Origin: an uncultured Methanobrevibacter sp.
GTDB lineage: Archaea; Methanobacteriota; Methanobacteria; Methanobacteriales; Methanobacteriaceae
Assembly (NCBI RefSeq): GCF_902769175.1
Contig: NZ_CACXNW010000014.1
Location: 1 to 58,029 of the forward strand
Reading direction: 5' to 3'
Length of the DNA: 58,029 bases
Within the stretch, counting starts at the first letter, position 1; each line of letters begins with the position of its first letter. The position numbers were made by a program, and so were the translations under genes. Below are positions 50,331-58,028 of the stretch, piece by piece. The notes below the pieces were generated by a model that worked only from the letters and a program-made list of their open reading frames with translations, was not told the origin of the DNA and searched no databases.

Positions 50331-50921
50331 TTATTCAGTATTTTCTTCAGTTTCAACAGCTGCAGTTAAAATAATAGCTAAATTGCCGTTTTCACTTACT
50401 GCAAGATTTTCATCTGCAGTGTAATCTTCGTAACCTTCACAGGTTGCAGTTACAATGTATGTTCCAGCAGTTGGCTTTATGGTACATCCTCCTGCAGAGC
50501 CACTTGTTCCAGTAAAGGTTTTAGTGTTATCGGTTGAATCAGTGAGTGTTACTGTTGCACCTTGTATTGCAGTATCCTCTGCATCTTTTACACTGACACT
50601 AATATCATAGGTAGTAGGATCTGCAACTGGTTCATCGACAGGCTCTTCAGCTATAGGTTCGCTACCCTCTACAACTGTTTTAATCTTTTTATAAAGTTTT
50701 TTCAAGTTACGTCTTTCAAAAGGAGATAACTCATTCCAAGCAGGCAAACCATCAACACCGGATTGTATAATCTTGTACTGTTTGTGTCTGCTTCTCCTTT
50801 CAATCACTGTTAAATCATCCCAACTTACATCTAATCCTAATTCTTCAGAAAGATAATCAAAGAATTTTTTAGGGTTTCTTTTAACAAGAAGGGGCAATTC
50901 ATTCCAATTCTTTAAACTCAT
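50331..50921 (-). CDS. capsid-associated protein with C-terminal Ig-like domain (decoration candidate)
   Basis: 196 aa. Residues 1-85 hold two similar helical units (NWNELPLLVKRNPKKF and AWNELSPFERRNLKKL, about 55 residues apart). A short acidic Pro/Glu linker (EPIAEEPVDEPVADP) leads to a 90-residue domain DISVSVKDAEDTAIQGATVT ... TYIVTATCEGYEDYTA, a carboxypeptidase-regulatory/Ig-like fold. The gene directly follows the major capsid gene. Such proteins often decorate capsids through Ig-like domains; the first two units may attach to capsid or DNA. Inference from position. Confidence 0.6.
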   Translation of the reverse strand: MSLKNWNELPLLVKRNPKKFFDYLSEELGLDVSWDDLTVIERRSRHKQYKIIQSGVDGLPAWNELSPFERRNLKKLYKKIKTVVEGSEPIAEEPVDEPVADPTTYDISVSVKDAEDTAIQGATVTLTDSTDNTKTFTGTSGSAGGCTIKPTAGTYIVTATCEGYEDYTADENLAVSENGNLAIILTAAVETEENTE

Positions 50922-51017
50922 AACATAATTACCTCCTATTTGAGTCTTTATTAAATGATTAAAAAAGAAATTATTCTAATAAAAAAGAAAAAAATATAGG
51001 ATAAAACCATTAATATT

Positions 51018-52058
51018 TTATCCCATACTAAGTTCTGGTAAACCTTCCACTTCAGTAGTGGTGATTTGTGCAGTTACAGCACCGTTTCTGAAGTAGTAAT
51101 CCACATCTCCTCTCATTCTGAACCAGTATTTGGTTAATTCCTCACCAGGTTTTCTTTCAGGTTCAATGCTAAGGTTTTTCCAGATACCGTAAGCAAGGTT
51201 CTTAGGATTGGATAAAATGCTATGTGCAACATCACCAGATAAGGTTCTTCCGGTTTCATCATCCAAGGTTGCACAATGTACAACAGGAATCCCTTTAAAG
51301 GTTAAAGGTGCAAATCCAGTTTGTGCAGAATCCCCAAGGGTAGTTCCACGTGCGATTAATACGTTACGGTATGCATCTTCCACTTCAAATGGAACATAGA
51401 ATTTGAGTTGGGATCTATTTTTTCTGAATCTTGCAGGCAATGCTTTAATCATTGCATCAAACATAGCTTCAGGCCCATCATTGATATCGTAAGCACCATC
51501 ATTTGCATCGATACCGGTGGATTCAAGCTTGTTGACACATTTTTTCAACCATCCATCGGTAGTGTTCAAGAGAGCATCATCTGCTCTTGCAATGGTGGTG
51601 TCTCCGTAGACTGCCCAGTATTCAAGGTCTTCTCCGATTCTTTCTCCCATCATTCCAAGGAGGGTTTGCTCGAATTGTTCACCAGTCATGTTGTCTTCTT
51701 TTTCATCATCACTGATTTCACACATTGCCTTTAACTTTTTAGCATCCAATTCGTTTGCACCGAAGTCTACATCAGCAGCAGCAATTTCATCATCGGTATC
51801 TCCGTTTGCTTTGTAACCGTTGGTTAATACTCTTCCGTTAATTCCGGTACGGTTGAGTTGTTTCTTAAAGGATTTCATTAAGGTGAAATCTGCATCTGCT
51901 AATAAGGTATTGTCAAGGGTTGCTTCTTTGAGGAAGTAACCTAATTGTTCTGGATTGAGCAATGCTTTTCCAGTTGCCATGTCAGGACGCATGTTTTTGA
52001 ATGCAGCTTTTTCAGCTGGATTGGTGATTTCGTTTAATATTTTGCTATTTACAGCCAT
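51018..52058 (-). CDS. major capsid protein, HK97 fold
   Basis: 346 aa. Features of HK97-like capsids: an N-terminal helix region (NEITNPAEKAAFKNM), then LKAMCEISDDEKEDNMTGEQFEQTLLGMMGERIGEDLEYW (an E-loop/spine helix arrangement, residues about 105-150), FYVPFEVEDAYRNVL and KGIPVVHCATLDD (P-domain), and a C-terminal VDYYFRNGAVTAQITT. No long delta domain, since a separate scaffold is encoded just upstream. It has a G+C content visibly above the neighbouring cassette (for example 25 of 60 bases in 51481-51540). Intact. Confidence 0.85.
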   Translation of the reverse strand: MAVNSKILNEITNPAEKAAFKNMRPDMATGKALLNPEQLGYFLKEATLDNTLLADADFTLMKSFKKQLNRTGINGRVLTNGYKANGDTDDEIAAADVDFGANELDAKKLKAMCEISDDEKEDNMTGEQFEQTLLGMMGERIGEDLEYWAVYGDTTIARADDALLNTTDGWLKKCVNKLESTGIDANDGAYDINDGPEAMFDAMIKALPARFRKNRSQLKFYVPFEVEDAYRNVLIARGTTLGDSAQTGFAPLTFKGIPVVHCATLDDETGRTLSGDVAHSILSNPKNLAYGIWKNLSIEPERKPGEELTKYWFRMRGDVDYYFRNGAVTAQITTTEVEGLPELSMG

Positions 52059-52138
52059 ATTATCATTTACTCCATAATTTTAGTTTTTTAAAAGTTTATT
52101 TTGGTATAGAAATTAATAAAAATTATAAAATCATTAAA

Positions 52139-52675
52139 TTATTTTCTTTTAGCGGAACCGGTGTTGTCACGGCCCATTATACTATAGACGATTGCAGAAT
52201 CGGTTAATTGAGGCTTGGACTTTTTGCCTGTGTCATGGACGGGGGTAGATTTGCTACTTGCCTTAATCTCCTCTTCCTTATCATCCTCATCTTCTTCCTC
52301 TTCCTCTTCTTCCTCATCATCTTGATCATCTGATTTGGTGGAGGCCTCTTTTTTAGCAAGAAGTCTTTCCAATTCTTTTTCCTCTTCAGGAGTCAAACCT
52401 AAAGGTTCATTCTCCTCGTCTTCTTCATCATCTGCTTTTGCGGAAGCTTTGACAACCTCATTGACCTTATCATTCATAGCAGTTACCAATTCAATGATTT
52501 CACTTTTAAAATCATCAAAATCAGCTGCAGTTACAAAGTCAGGTTGCTTTTTGCTACCATCATCTTTCTCATCATCTTTCTCTTTATCTGATTTGGTACT
52601 TCCAAGGATTTCGCCTATTTTGGTAATGAATCCTTTGGTTTCTTCTTCTATTTGTTCGTTTAATTCTTTTGTCAT
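52139..52675 (-). CDS. nested scaffold protein from internal ATG
   Basis: ATG at 52675 (MTKELNEQIEEETKGFI) lies in the same frame as the protease gene, at its residue 190. AAAAGGTG is six bases upstream, a strong archaeal ribosome binding site that is not needed for the longer protein. The product would be 178 acidic residues with coiled-coil character, as expected for a scaffold. Two proteins from one frame is the known lambda C/Nu3 arrangement. Confidence 0.55.
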   Translation of the reverse strand: MTKELNEQIEEETKGFITKIGEILGSTKSDKEKDDEKDDGSKKQPDFVTAADFDDFKSEIIELVTAMNDKVNEVVKASAKADDEEDEENEPLGLTPEEEKELERLLAKKEASTKSDDQDDEEEEEEEEDEDDKEEEIKASSKSTPVHDTGKKSKPQLTDSAIVYSIMGRDNTGSAKRK

Positions 52676-53242
52676 ATGTGACACCTTTTTATTGTTGTTT
52701 TTTAAACTACAAAATTTTGCAAGTGGAACACAAGGTGAATGGACTATGCTGATTGTTATCACTACTGGGTCCTTGATGTCAGATATCTTTATCCTTTTTA
52801 TTCTGGACTTGGTGGATGCGGGAACATGACTGTTCAGTAATTTCCTTAGTTTTTCTGCATCCTTTCTTTCGATAGTGGTTGCACTACCGCCAGTGTAGTG
52901 TCCATCTTTGATTCCTTGAATCACATCTTGGTCTGTAATTTTCAATGTAACAAACCATGTGCCTGTAGGATATTCTCGTGGAGTGCCGTCTATGAACTTT
53001 ACAATTTGTGGCCTTGTTGTAATATGTGATTCCATTAATGTTCCTATCACTTGGCCATTGTAAAGGAATTCATGTTCCAGGTCAACTATCTTCCAGTCCA
53101 GGTATATCTGTTCTGCAGTCAAGGGCTTTTCGCCTTGATCATACTCACAATCCCTAGTGTCTGGTATGAATATTGGCAATGTGACTATGATGTAGTCCCT
53201 GGTTTCCTCGATTATGTTGATGATAGTATCTACACTCCCCAC
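52139..53242 (-). CDS. prohead protease (XkdF-like) with fused scaffold
   Basis: 367 aa. Residues 1-170 resemble the XkdF-type serine protease domain of phage head genes (DWKIVDLEHEFLYNGQVIGTLMESHI, YPTGTWFVTLKITDQDVIQGI, HYTGGSATT, VVITISIVHSPCVP). From residue 190 on comes a highly acidic, helical scaffold-like part (ELERLLAKKEASTKSDDQDD, then poly-E/D). The major capsid gene follows. As in lambda C/Nu3, an in-frame internal start can give the scaffold alone (separate entry). It cleaves scaffold or capsid during prohead maturation. Start GTG 53242 is uncertain. Confidence 0.78.
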   Translation of the reverse strand: MGSVDTIINIIEETRDYIIVTLPIFIPDTRDCEYDQGEKPLTAEQIYLDWKIVDLEHEFLYNGQVIGTLMESHITTRPQIVKFIDGTPREYPTGTWFVTLKITDQDVIQGIKDGHYTGGSATTIERKDAEKLRKLLNSHVPASTKSRIKRIKISDIKDPVVITISIVHSPCVPLAKFCSLKNNNKKVSHMTKELNEQIEEETKGFITKIGEILGSTKSDKEKDDEKDDGSKKQPDFVTAADFDDFKSEIIELVTAMNDKVNEVVKASAKADDEEDEENEPLGLTPEEEKELERLLAKKEASTKSDDQDDEEEEEEEEDEDDKEEEIKASSKSTPVHDTGKKSKPQLTDSAIVYSIMGRDNTGSAKRK

Positions 53243-53299
53243 TAAGTCTTTTCCTACTTTTAATAAAATTCTATTTTTTTGGTGAAAAAAATAAACTGA

Positions 53300-53345
53300 A
53301 GATAATAATTAAATATAGTATCTTCACTATACATAGTGGAAAGTT
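53300..53345 (-). promoter_or_regulatory. palindromic promoter/operator region of the capsid operon
   Basis: CACTATACATAGTG at 53325-53338 is a perfect inverted repeat (6-bp arms), next to TAGTATCTTCACTA (53316-53329), a second partial palindrome. On the minus strand an ACTATATTTAATTATT block follows, which could be the TATA box about 60 bp ahead of the protease start. The site is well placed for control of the capsid operon after the terminator at 53461. Confidence 0.4.
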
Positions 53346-53439
53346 AGAGACTCAAAGGAAAACAGTTTAAATAAGAAATAGGGAGTGGAATAAGCCCCAA
53401 TAGGCAAAATTGTAAAAAAAATAGTTTTTGTAAAAATAG

Positions 53440-53496
53440 TGTTAAATAAAAAATAAAAAAAGGCCACCCCATGACAACATTGTCACAAGTTAGCCT
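53440..53496 (-). terminator. hairpin terminator of the three-gene cassette
   Basis: Read on the minus strand, AGGC ... TGACAA-TG-TTGTCA ... GCCT forms an inner perfect 6-bp stem and an outer 4-bp stem (53461-53496) with mostly G-T pairs between, followed at once by TTTTTTATTTTTTATTT. This is a good intrinsic-type terminator for transcription coming from 53652 and upstream. The plus strand has no T run. An antisense 66-codon hydrophobic ORF overlaps it but has no start signals. Confidence 0.65.
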
Positions 53497-53651
53497 AAAA
53501 AGTGTATAAAATAGTAATGACATAAAAAACAAGACAATAGCCAAATTTGAATAATTTACAAATTAGTTACAAATAATATATTAAGTAAATAGTATGGAAC
53601 ATAGAAATAAAAATAAAAATAAAATTTTTTAAAAGATTTAAACTGTTGAAT

Positions 53652-54380
53652 TTAAACTCGGCGATCAATAATAATGCATCCTCCCCCATCTATCTCAATT
53701 TCCCTTGAACAAACTCTTTCATTAAATACTGGTGATTTTTTAGAAATTTTTTCCTTAAAATCTTCTTCAAAATTACCTATTAAAAAATAAATTTCTAAAT
53801 TGCCCTTCATTTCATTTCCTGCTTGTAATTCAAATAAAAGATTGTCAATAGAATTATTTTTATTTTCAACTATAATACAATAGAAAGGACTTTCTAATCC
53901 ATCATCGGCAATAGCATATTGAATTTTAGTATTATTTTTAAAATTTATTTCTAAATCATTCGGTTTTTTGAATATTAAAGTATAAAAATTTTTTTTAAGC
54001 AAAGATGATTTTATAACCTCATCAAACTCTAATTTTAATGTTAATAACAATGCATCTTCAGATGGAACAATTAATTTGGATATATTGAATGATAAATGAT
54101 TGTCATTTTCACCTCCAATAATTATTGATGAATCAAAATCCAAATTTAATGAATTAAAATTATTATTTTTCCAATTAAAAAAATGAATCGCAACAAAGAG
54201 TATAAGAAAAATTAATAAACAAAAAAAATTCGAAACAATGAAATTATTTATGGGTGAATAAAGACCTATAATTGCAATTACAACAGATATAACGGCAATT
54301 GCATGGCTATAAAATGTACAATAATCGTTTATAGCTTTAAAATAGATTTTTATATAATTTAAAATTATTCCACCACCCAA
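53652..54380 (-). CDS. cassette gene C: two-TM membrane protein with beta-rich domain
   Basis: 242 aa. Residues about 25-45 (HAIAVISVVIAIIGLYSPIN) and 49-68 (FIVSNFFCLLIFLILFVAIH) are two TM helices; the remaining 170 residues are a soluble, beta-rich domain ending in IEIDGGGCIIIDRRV. No ATG or GTG start exists near the front; the only usual start is TTG 54380, which overlaps the stop of gene B by 16 bp, so translation is probably coupled. Two-TM plus beta-domain proteins serve as membrane-damaging effectors in several anti-phage systems (such as CBASS Cap15), but I see no specific match. Very A+T-rich. Confidence 0.65.
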   Translation of the reverse strand: MGGGIILNYIKIYFKAINDYCTFYSHAIAVISVVIAIIGLYSPINNFIVSNFFCLLIFLILFVAIHFFNWKNNNFNSLNLDFDSSIIIGGENDNHLSFNISKLIVPSEDALLLTLKLEFDEVIKSSLLKKNFYTLIFKKPNDLEINFKNNTKIQYAIADDGLESPFYCIIVENKNNSIDNLLFELQAGNEMKGNLEIYFLIGNFEEDFKEKISKKSPVFNERVCSREIEIDGGGCIIIDRRV

Positions 54381-54895
54381 TTGTTTTCAAATGAATCAAT
54401 GATAGAAGAGAGATGATCCCTAAAAGAATCCTTAATTTTTATTGCATCACCATAATACAAAAAATAACAATTAGGTATGGAATCTAAATTAATTTTAGCT
54501 TCATAAAAATAATAGTCCCTATTCAATGTTTTTTTACAATACTCCTTTGTTAAATTATTACTATATTCTATTTTATTATCATGAATAAATTTTAAAGAAA
54601 CATCTTTATTTGAACAAATAAAACTATGTTCTTCTTCAGCAGTTGGTCTAAAATATGATAAATTTTCTTTAAAAATAGAATATAATAATTTAAAAATTTT
54701 CCTTTTTTCAGATTTTTTATTTGCAATTATAAATAAAAAATCAGAATTAGGGTGAACGATTATGCTCCTTGAAAAATTATCAAATTTAACAGAACATAAA
54801 ATTTGATCCTCATCTTGACTTTGTATTATTATATTGCTAGGCAAATCATTAATTTTACTCATAAAATTTCTTAACTTATAAATATACAAAATCAT
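54365..54895 (-). CDS. cassette gene B: unknown soluble protein
   Basis: 176 aa, starting at ATG 54895 (MILYIYKLRNF) with GGGTGAT upstream that overlaps the end of gene A. A segment SIIVHPNSDFLFIIANKK resembles DTIILPDLNFICIIGSKE of gene A, so the two may share a domain. No recognised motif; mixed alpha/beta. It sits between gene A (10 bp gap) and gene C (overlap). Function unknown. Confidence 0.65.
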   Translation of the reverse strand: MILYIYKLRNFMSKINDLPSNIIIQSQDEDQILCSVKFDNFSRSIIVHPNSDFLFIIANKKSEKRKIFKLLYSIFKENLSYFRPTAEEEHSFICSNKDVSLKFIHDNKIEYSNNLTKEYCKKTLNRDYYFYEAKINLDSIPNCYFLYYGDAIKIKDSFRDHLSSIIDSFENNWVVE

Positions 54896-54905
54896 TTTAT
54901 CACCC

Positions 54906-55943
54906 TTATTGAATCTTAGATAAATAGTTTTCTTTATATTCTTCAAATGCTTCTATTGTTTCATTAAATTCATCTTTAGCATTTTCTAATAAAGTATCAA
55001 GATATTCTTCATCAGGATATTTATCTTTATTTTCAAAATTTTCCCATTCATAAATTAAATTAGACAAATTATATAAAAATGGCAAAATTAATTGTAATTT
55101 CTCACTATAATACAAACCCTCTAAATCTCCATTAGAATGAATATGAATATTACTTATTTCTGTTTCATTCCTTTTAAATATATCGATTTTTAAAATAAAT
55201 TTTTTTCCCTTATAAATAAATTCTCCTTTTAACTGATTTAAAGGTTTTTTATTAAACAATCCATAACATATAGGTAGTGATGGCATTTCATGTCCTGTTC
55301 CTTCAGTTTTAATACTTGTTGGAGAATTATCATATGCAATATTTCTAGGATTATCTAAGCCAACTCTTAAATCTTCAAAATAATCTAATGAAATATCTGA
55401 GGATATATTTTCTCCTAAATATAATTTCCATAAAAGCCATAACAAAAAGTCATGACATATATTGATTTCTTCATAATGAATTTCATTTTCATTTAAAAAA
55501 TCTTTTAAAGTTTCTTCAGGAACTTGTACATTTTCTTTGCTACCAATAATACAAATAAAATTTAAGTCAGGTAAAATTATAGTATCCACAAAACTAGGAT
55601 TAGATATGGCATCTTTTTTTATTACATAAGTATTTTTAAATATTTTAGATATGAAAACTTCATTTTCATAAAGTTCATCAATACCTTCGTCAAAATCTTT
55701 AGTTTGAATTATTTCATCATTGATATTTTTTGTTTTAGTTTTAAAACTATATACATATTTTGATGTAAATCCTCTCCAATATTTTCTATTTTCATCATCA
55801 ATACGCTCAATATAACTATTTTTGATGTAAGCATCACGAAGAAAATTTTCTGCACAATCTTCAGAAAATTTACTATCTACTTTAAAAATTTTACTAATCA
55901 TTAATTTATTGATATGTCTTTCTAAATTTTCTTCACTTGGCAT
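54906..55943 (-). CDS. cassette gene A: unknown protein
   Basis: 345 aa, starting at ATG 55943 behind AGGTGG. The N-terminal 190 residues end in a hydrophobic helix FLLWLLWKLYLGEN; the second half has GHEMPSLPICYGLFNKKPLN and a charged beta part (GKKFILKIDIFKRN), then a coiled tail (EFNETIEAFEEYKENYL). I do not recognise the family. It is extremely A+T-rich (8 G/C in the 60 bases 55021-55080, against 25 of 60 in a capsid line), a sign of separate origin. First gene of a three-gene unit with its own TATA box and terminator. Confidence 0.68.
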   Translation of the reverse strand: MPSEENLERHINKLMISKIFKVDSKFSEDCAENFLRDAYIKNSYIERIDDENRKYWRGFTSKYVYSFKTKTKNINDEIIQTKDFDEGIDELYENEVFISKIFKNTYVIKKDAISNPSFVDTIILPDLNFICIIGSKENVQVPEETLKDFLNENEIHYEEINICHDFLLWLLWKLYLGENISSDISLDYFEDLRVGLDNPRNIAYDNSPTSIKTEGTGHEMPSLPICYGLFNKKPLNQLKGEFIYKGKKFILKIDIFKRNETEISNIHIHSNGDLEGLYYSEKLQLILPFLYNLSNLIYEWENFENKDKYPDEEYLDTLLENAKDEFNETIEAFEEYKENYLSKIQ

Positions 55944-55983
55944 ATAACCACCTAATATACTTATTAATATTAATTACGCTCTC

Positions 55984-55995
55984 TAAAATATAATT
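55984..55995 (-). promoter_or_regulatory. TATA box of the three-gene cassette
   Basis: AATTATATTTTA on the minus strand, about 40-50 bp before the gene A start codon, with AGGTGG as ribosome binding site downstream. The expected transcript start near 55960 leaves a short leader. Together with the terminator at 53461-53496 this makes the cassette a self-contained transcription unit. Confidence 0.45.
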
Positions 55996-56092
55996 AAATC
56001 TTATGAAAATACTTTTTACCAGTACTTCTCTCCCTATCCTTACACCACTTAATATACCTTTCATAATCTTCAGGATTTTGAGTTTTATAAAT
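55994..56092 (-). pseudogene. C-terminal remnant of an unknown gene
   Basis: A 32-codon open frame without any start codon reads YKTQNPEDYERYIKWCKDRE then RSTGKKYFHKI and stop, with protein-like composition, preceded at once by a stop codon. It looks like the last part of a gene whose front was lost, probably when the A-B-C cassette was inserted next to it. It overlaps the cassette TATA box. Confidence 0.4.
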
Positions 56093-56136
56093 TTATTGAT
56101 TTAGTTTAAATAGAAAAAATAGGAAAAAATTAATAA

Positions 56137-56454
56137 TTATGATTTTACTTCTTTCCATATGAATAAGTCCCAGTGACCAGTAGCTTCACAATACTCACGA
56201 ACAATACGATCCTCCGCTTCCTCCCAACTTTCATTTGGACCAATCCAACGGTCCCCACGACCAAAGATGTACCAATTACCGGATTCTACTTGGTGTTTCT
56301 GATACATACGACGCCAAATATCCCTAAACTTAGGATCCTCATCAAATTGAATACATAGGAAGAACCATTGAGGCAATAACACGCTTGTATTATTAATTAT
56401 TTCATCAGCATGAAGCAATAAATAATCAGGGTTAAAAAATTCTGCTCTTTTCAT
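56137..56454 (-). CDS. 105-aa provirus protein, head region
   Basis: 105 aa, rich in Trp (WFFLCIQF, WRRMYQKH, NWYIFGRGDRW, ESWEEAEDRI, HWDLFIWKE) and acidic residues. Its ATG overlaps the stop of the MuF-like gene (ATGA), so the two are translationally coupled. No family recognised. As the direct partner of a toxin-domain protein it could be an immunity or chaperone protein for the ADP-ribosyltransferase; this is inference from coupling only. Confidence 0.7.
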   Translation of the reverse strand: MKRAEFFNPDYLLLHADEIINNTSVLLPQWFFLCIQFDEDPKFRDIWRRMYQKHQVESGNWYIFGRGDRWIGPNESWEEAEDRIVREYCEATGHWDLFIWKEVKS

Positions 56455-58028
56455 TTGTATCCGACCACCCTTAATTTTATCGGTATTAAATCTTCACCCA
56501 TTGCTCCTTTAACTGGTTTACCTCCAAATTTAACAAGTTCCACTTTACATTCCTTAAGCAGGAACTCCATTTCCCGTGCATAGTTCTGACCATGTAACGG
56601 ATGGGCAACTCCAATTTCAGGAGGAGCAAACCAAGTACCTTGCTTAATAGGAGCTAAAAATGCACCTCTTGTACCAGTTGGAGCTTCAATTTCAATAAGA
56701 TACTTCATAGGTTTAGAGTTAGTTGCACTAAACCATAATGCCCCTTCTTTTGAAATTGCAGCTGAACGGAAATTAGGGAAATCCATAATATCGCCAACAA
56801 CAATAGAAGTGAGATTATGATTTTCTTGGACTCTCCATAATGTAATGCCTTGTTTCAGTTGATTATTCAAAATATCATCCAATACAGGAACATCATGAGC
56901 AATACTACGAGCCAAATCTTTAGCAAGAGATTTATTTAATTTTCCAGTAATATTATTTCGACAGTTTTTATAATAATATTCATAATATTTCAATGAATTG
57001 TCTTTTTCGTAGGCTTTTGCCATGTCATAAATCCATTTCTCGAACTTCTTAACATCACGGCCACAATCTACTTCAAAGTTAGTGAATGCTTTATAATCAG
57101 AACCTAACCATCTATGAGCCACTTGCTGCTCACGGATAGTCATGTCTCGAGCATCCTTAGTGAAATAATCTGTGATTTCTTCACCATTAGGAAGTAAACC
57201 TTCATCATTAGTTCCTTTAAATTTCTTTAAATTTTTAGGATTTTTATCTAAAGGAATATCTGATTTATAGTTAGACAATGGTTGTTCTAATATCCTTTTA
57301 TCTATTTTAATATTTGTTTTTACTTGCTTATATAATTTTTTAAATTTAGAATAATCCTCGTAATTTAATCCCCCATGTTTTTTATTTAACGCATTGAGAT
57401 AGGCAAATTCATCTTGTGCTTGCAAGAGTTCTTTCCTTTTTAATTCTTGGGAAGATAATTTTTGACCTAATAATTCTTTTTTCTCAAGTTTATAGAGTTC
57501 TTCATTTTCTTTTTTAGTTAATTTAAACTCTTTTGCTTGTTTATAAGTTTGTTCTCTAGAATAATATTTTTTCTTAGTTGTGAATTTTAAGTTTATGTCT
57601 AAATCTGGCAAATCCCATTTTTCTTTATATTTAGAATACAATTCAACATAATTTTTAGAGTCTAAATCATCTAACCCTCTATTGATTAACTTTTTATGTA
57701 ATATGTTAAGAGAATTTTTATCTCTTAATTCAAAAAGGTATTTTCTTTCTTTTTCATTGAGAGAACCTGTATTAGTTTTTAATTCTTTAAATACTGTTTT
57801 TTCTCTTGAATTTAATTTAAATGATTCGTCTTTTTTAAATACCTCTTTTTTATTAATTTCTATAGGTTTTATTTCAATTTTTCCTTTAGGAACCCAATCT
57901 TTAAACTGTTTCATAAGATTATCATATAATCCCATATTAACGGCATCTTCCCCTTTTAATAGGATAGTGTTATGCATTTCATTTAACCTTTTTCTATCCC
58001 TTAACTCACGGAATGCCCTTTTATCCAT
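56451..58028 (-). CDS. MuF-like head protein with C-terminal ADP-ribosyltransferase domain
   Basis: 525 aa to an ATG at 58028, so close to the edge that the true start may lie outside the window. The first 240 residues carry three diverged copies of a helical unit (ELRDRKRLNEMHN, ELRDKNSLNILHK, QAQDEFAYLNALN at residues 8, 100 and 204). The C-terminal 130 residues match the exoenzyme/VIP2-type ADP-ribosyltransferase fold: Arg399 in TLWRVQ, FRSAAIS (420-426) for the STS element, YLIEIEAPTGTRGAFLAP, and REMEFLL with the E486-x-E488 catalytic pair. Phage MuF proteins often carry such toxins in the virion. The modified target is unknown; the fold call is from motif pattern. Confidence 0.78.
   Translation of the reverse strand: MDKRAFRELRDRKRLNEMHNTILLKGEDAVNMGLYDNLMKQFKDWVPKGKIEIKPIEINKKEVFKKDESFKLNSREKTVFKELKTNTGSLNEKERKYLFELRDKNSLNILHKKLINRGLDDLDSKNYVELYSKYKEKWDLPDLDINLKFTTKKKYYSREQTYKQAKEFKLTKKENEELYKLEKKELLGQKLSSQELKRKELLQAQDEFAYLNALNKKHGGLNYEDYSKFKKLYKQVKTNIKIDKRILEQPLSNYKSDIPLDKNPKNLKKFKGTNDEGLLPNGEEITDYFTKDARDMTIREQQVAHRWLGSDYKAFTNFEVDCGRDVKKFEKWIYDMAKAYEKDNSLKYYEYYYKNCRNNITGKLNKSLAKDLARSIAHDVPVLDDILNNQLKQGITLWRVQENHNLTSIVVGDIMDFPNFRSAAISKEGALWFSATNSKPMKYLIEIEAPTGTRGAFLAPIKQGTWFAPPEIGVAHPLHGQNYAREMEFLLKECKVELVKFGGKPVKGAMGEDLIPIKLRVVGYK

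Noticed and set aside
52335..52829. 164-codon plus-strand ORF inside the protease/scaffold gene, Ser-rich
   Set aside because: It is the complement of the acidic Glu/Asp scaffold, which always gives Ser/Phe-rich antisense frames.
53344..53544. 66-codon hydrophobic minus-strand ORF in the gap before the protease gene
   Set aside because: It starts only at a TTG with no ribosome binding site and runs through the hairpin terminator; composition follows T-rich non-coding DNA.
54906..55943. Known defence protein (for example KwaB/DUF4868 of Kiwa) as identity of cassette gene A
   Set aside because: No motif I can recall matches; the defence idea rests on context, not on family.
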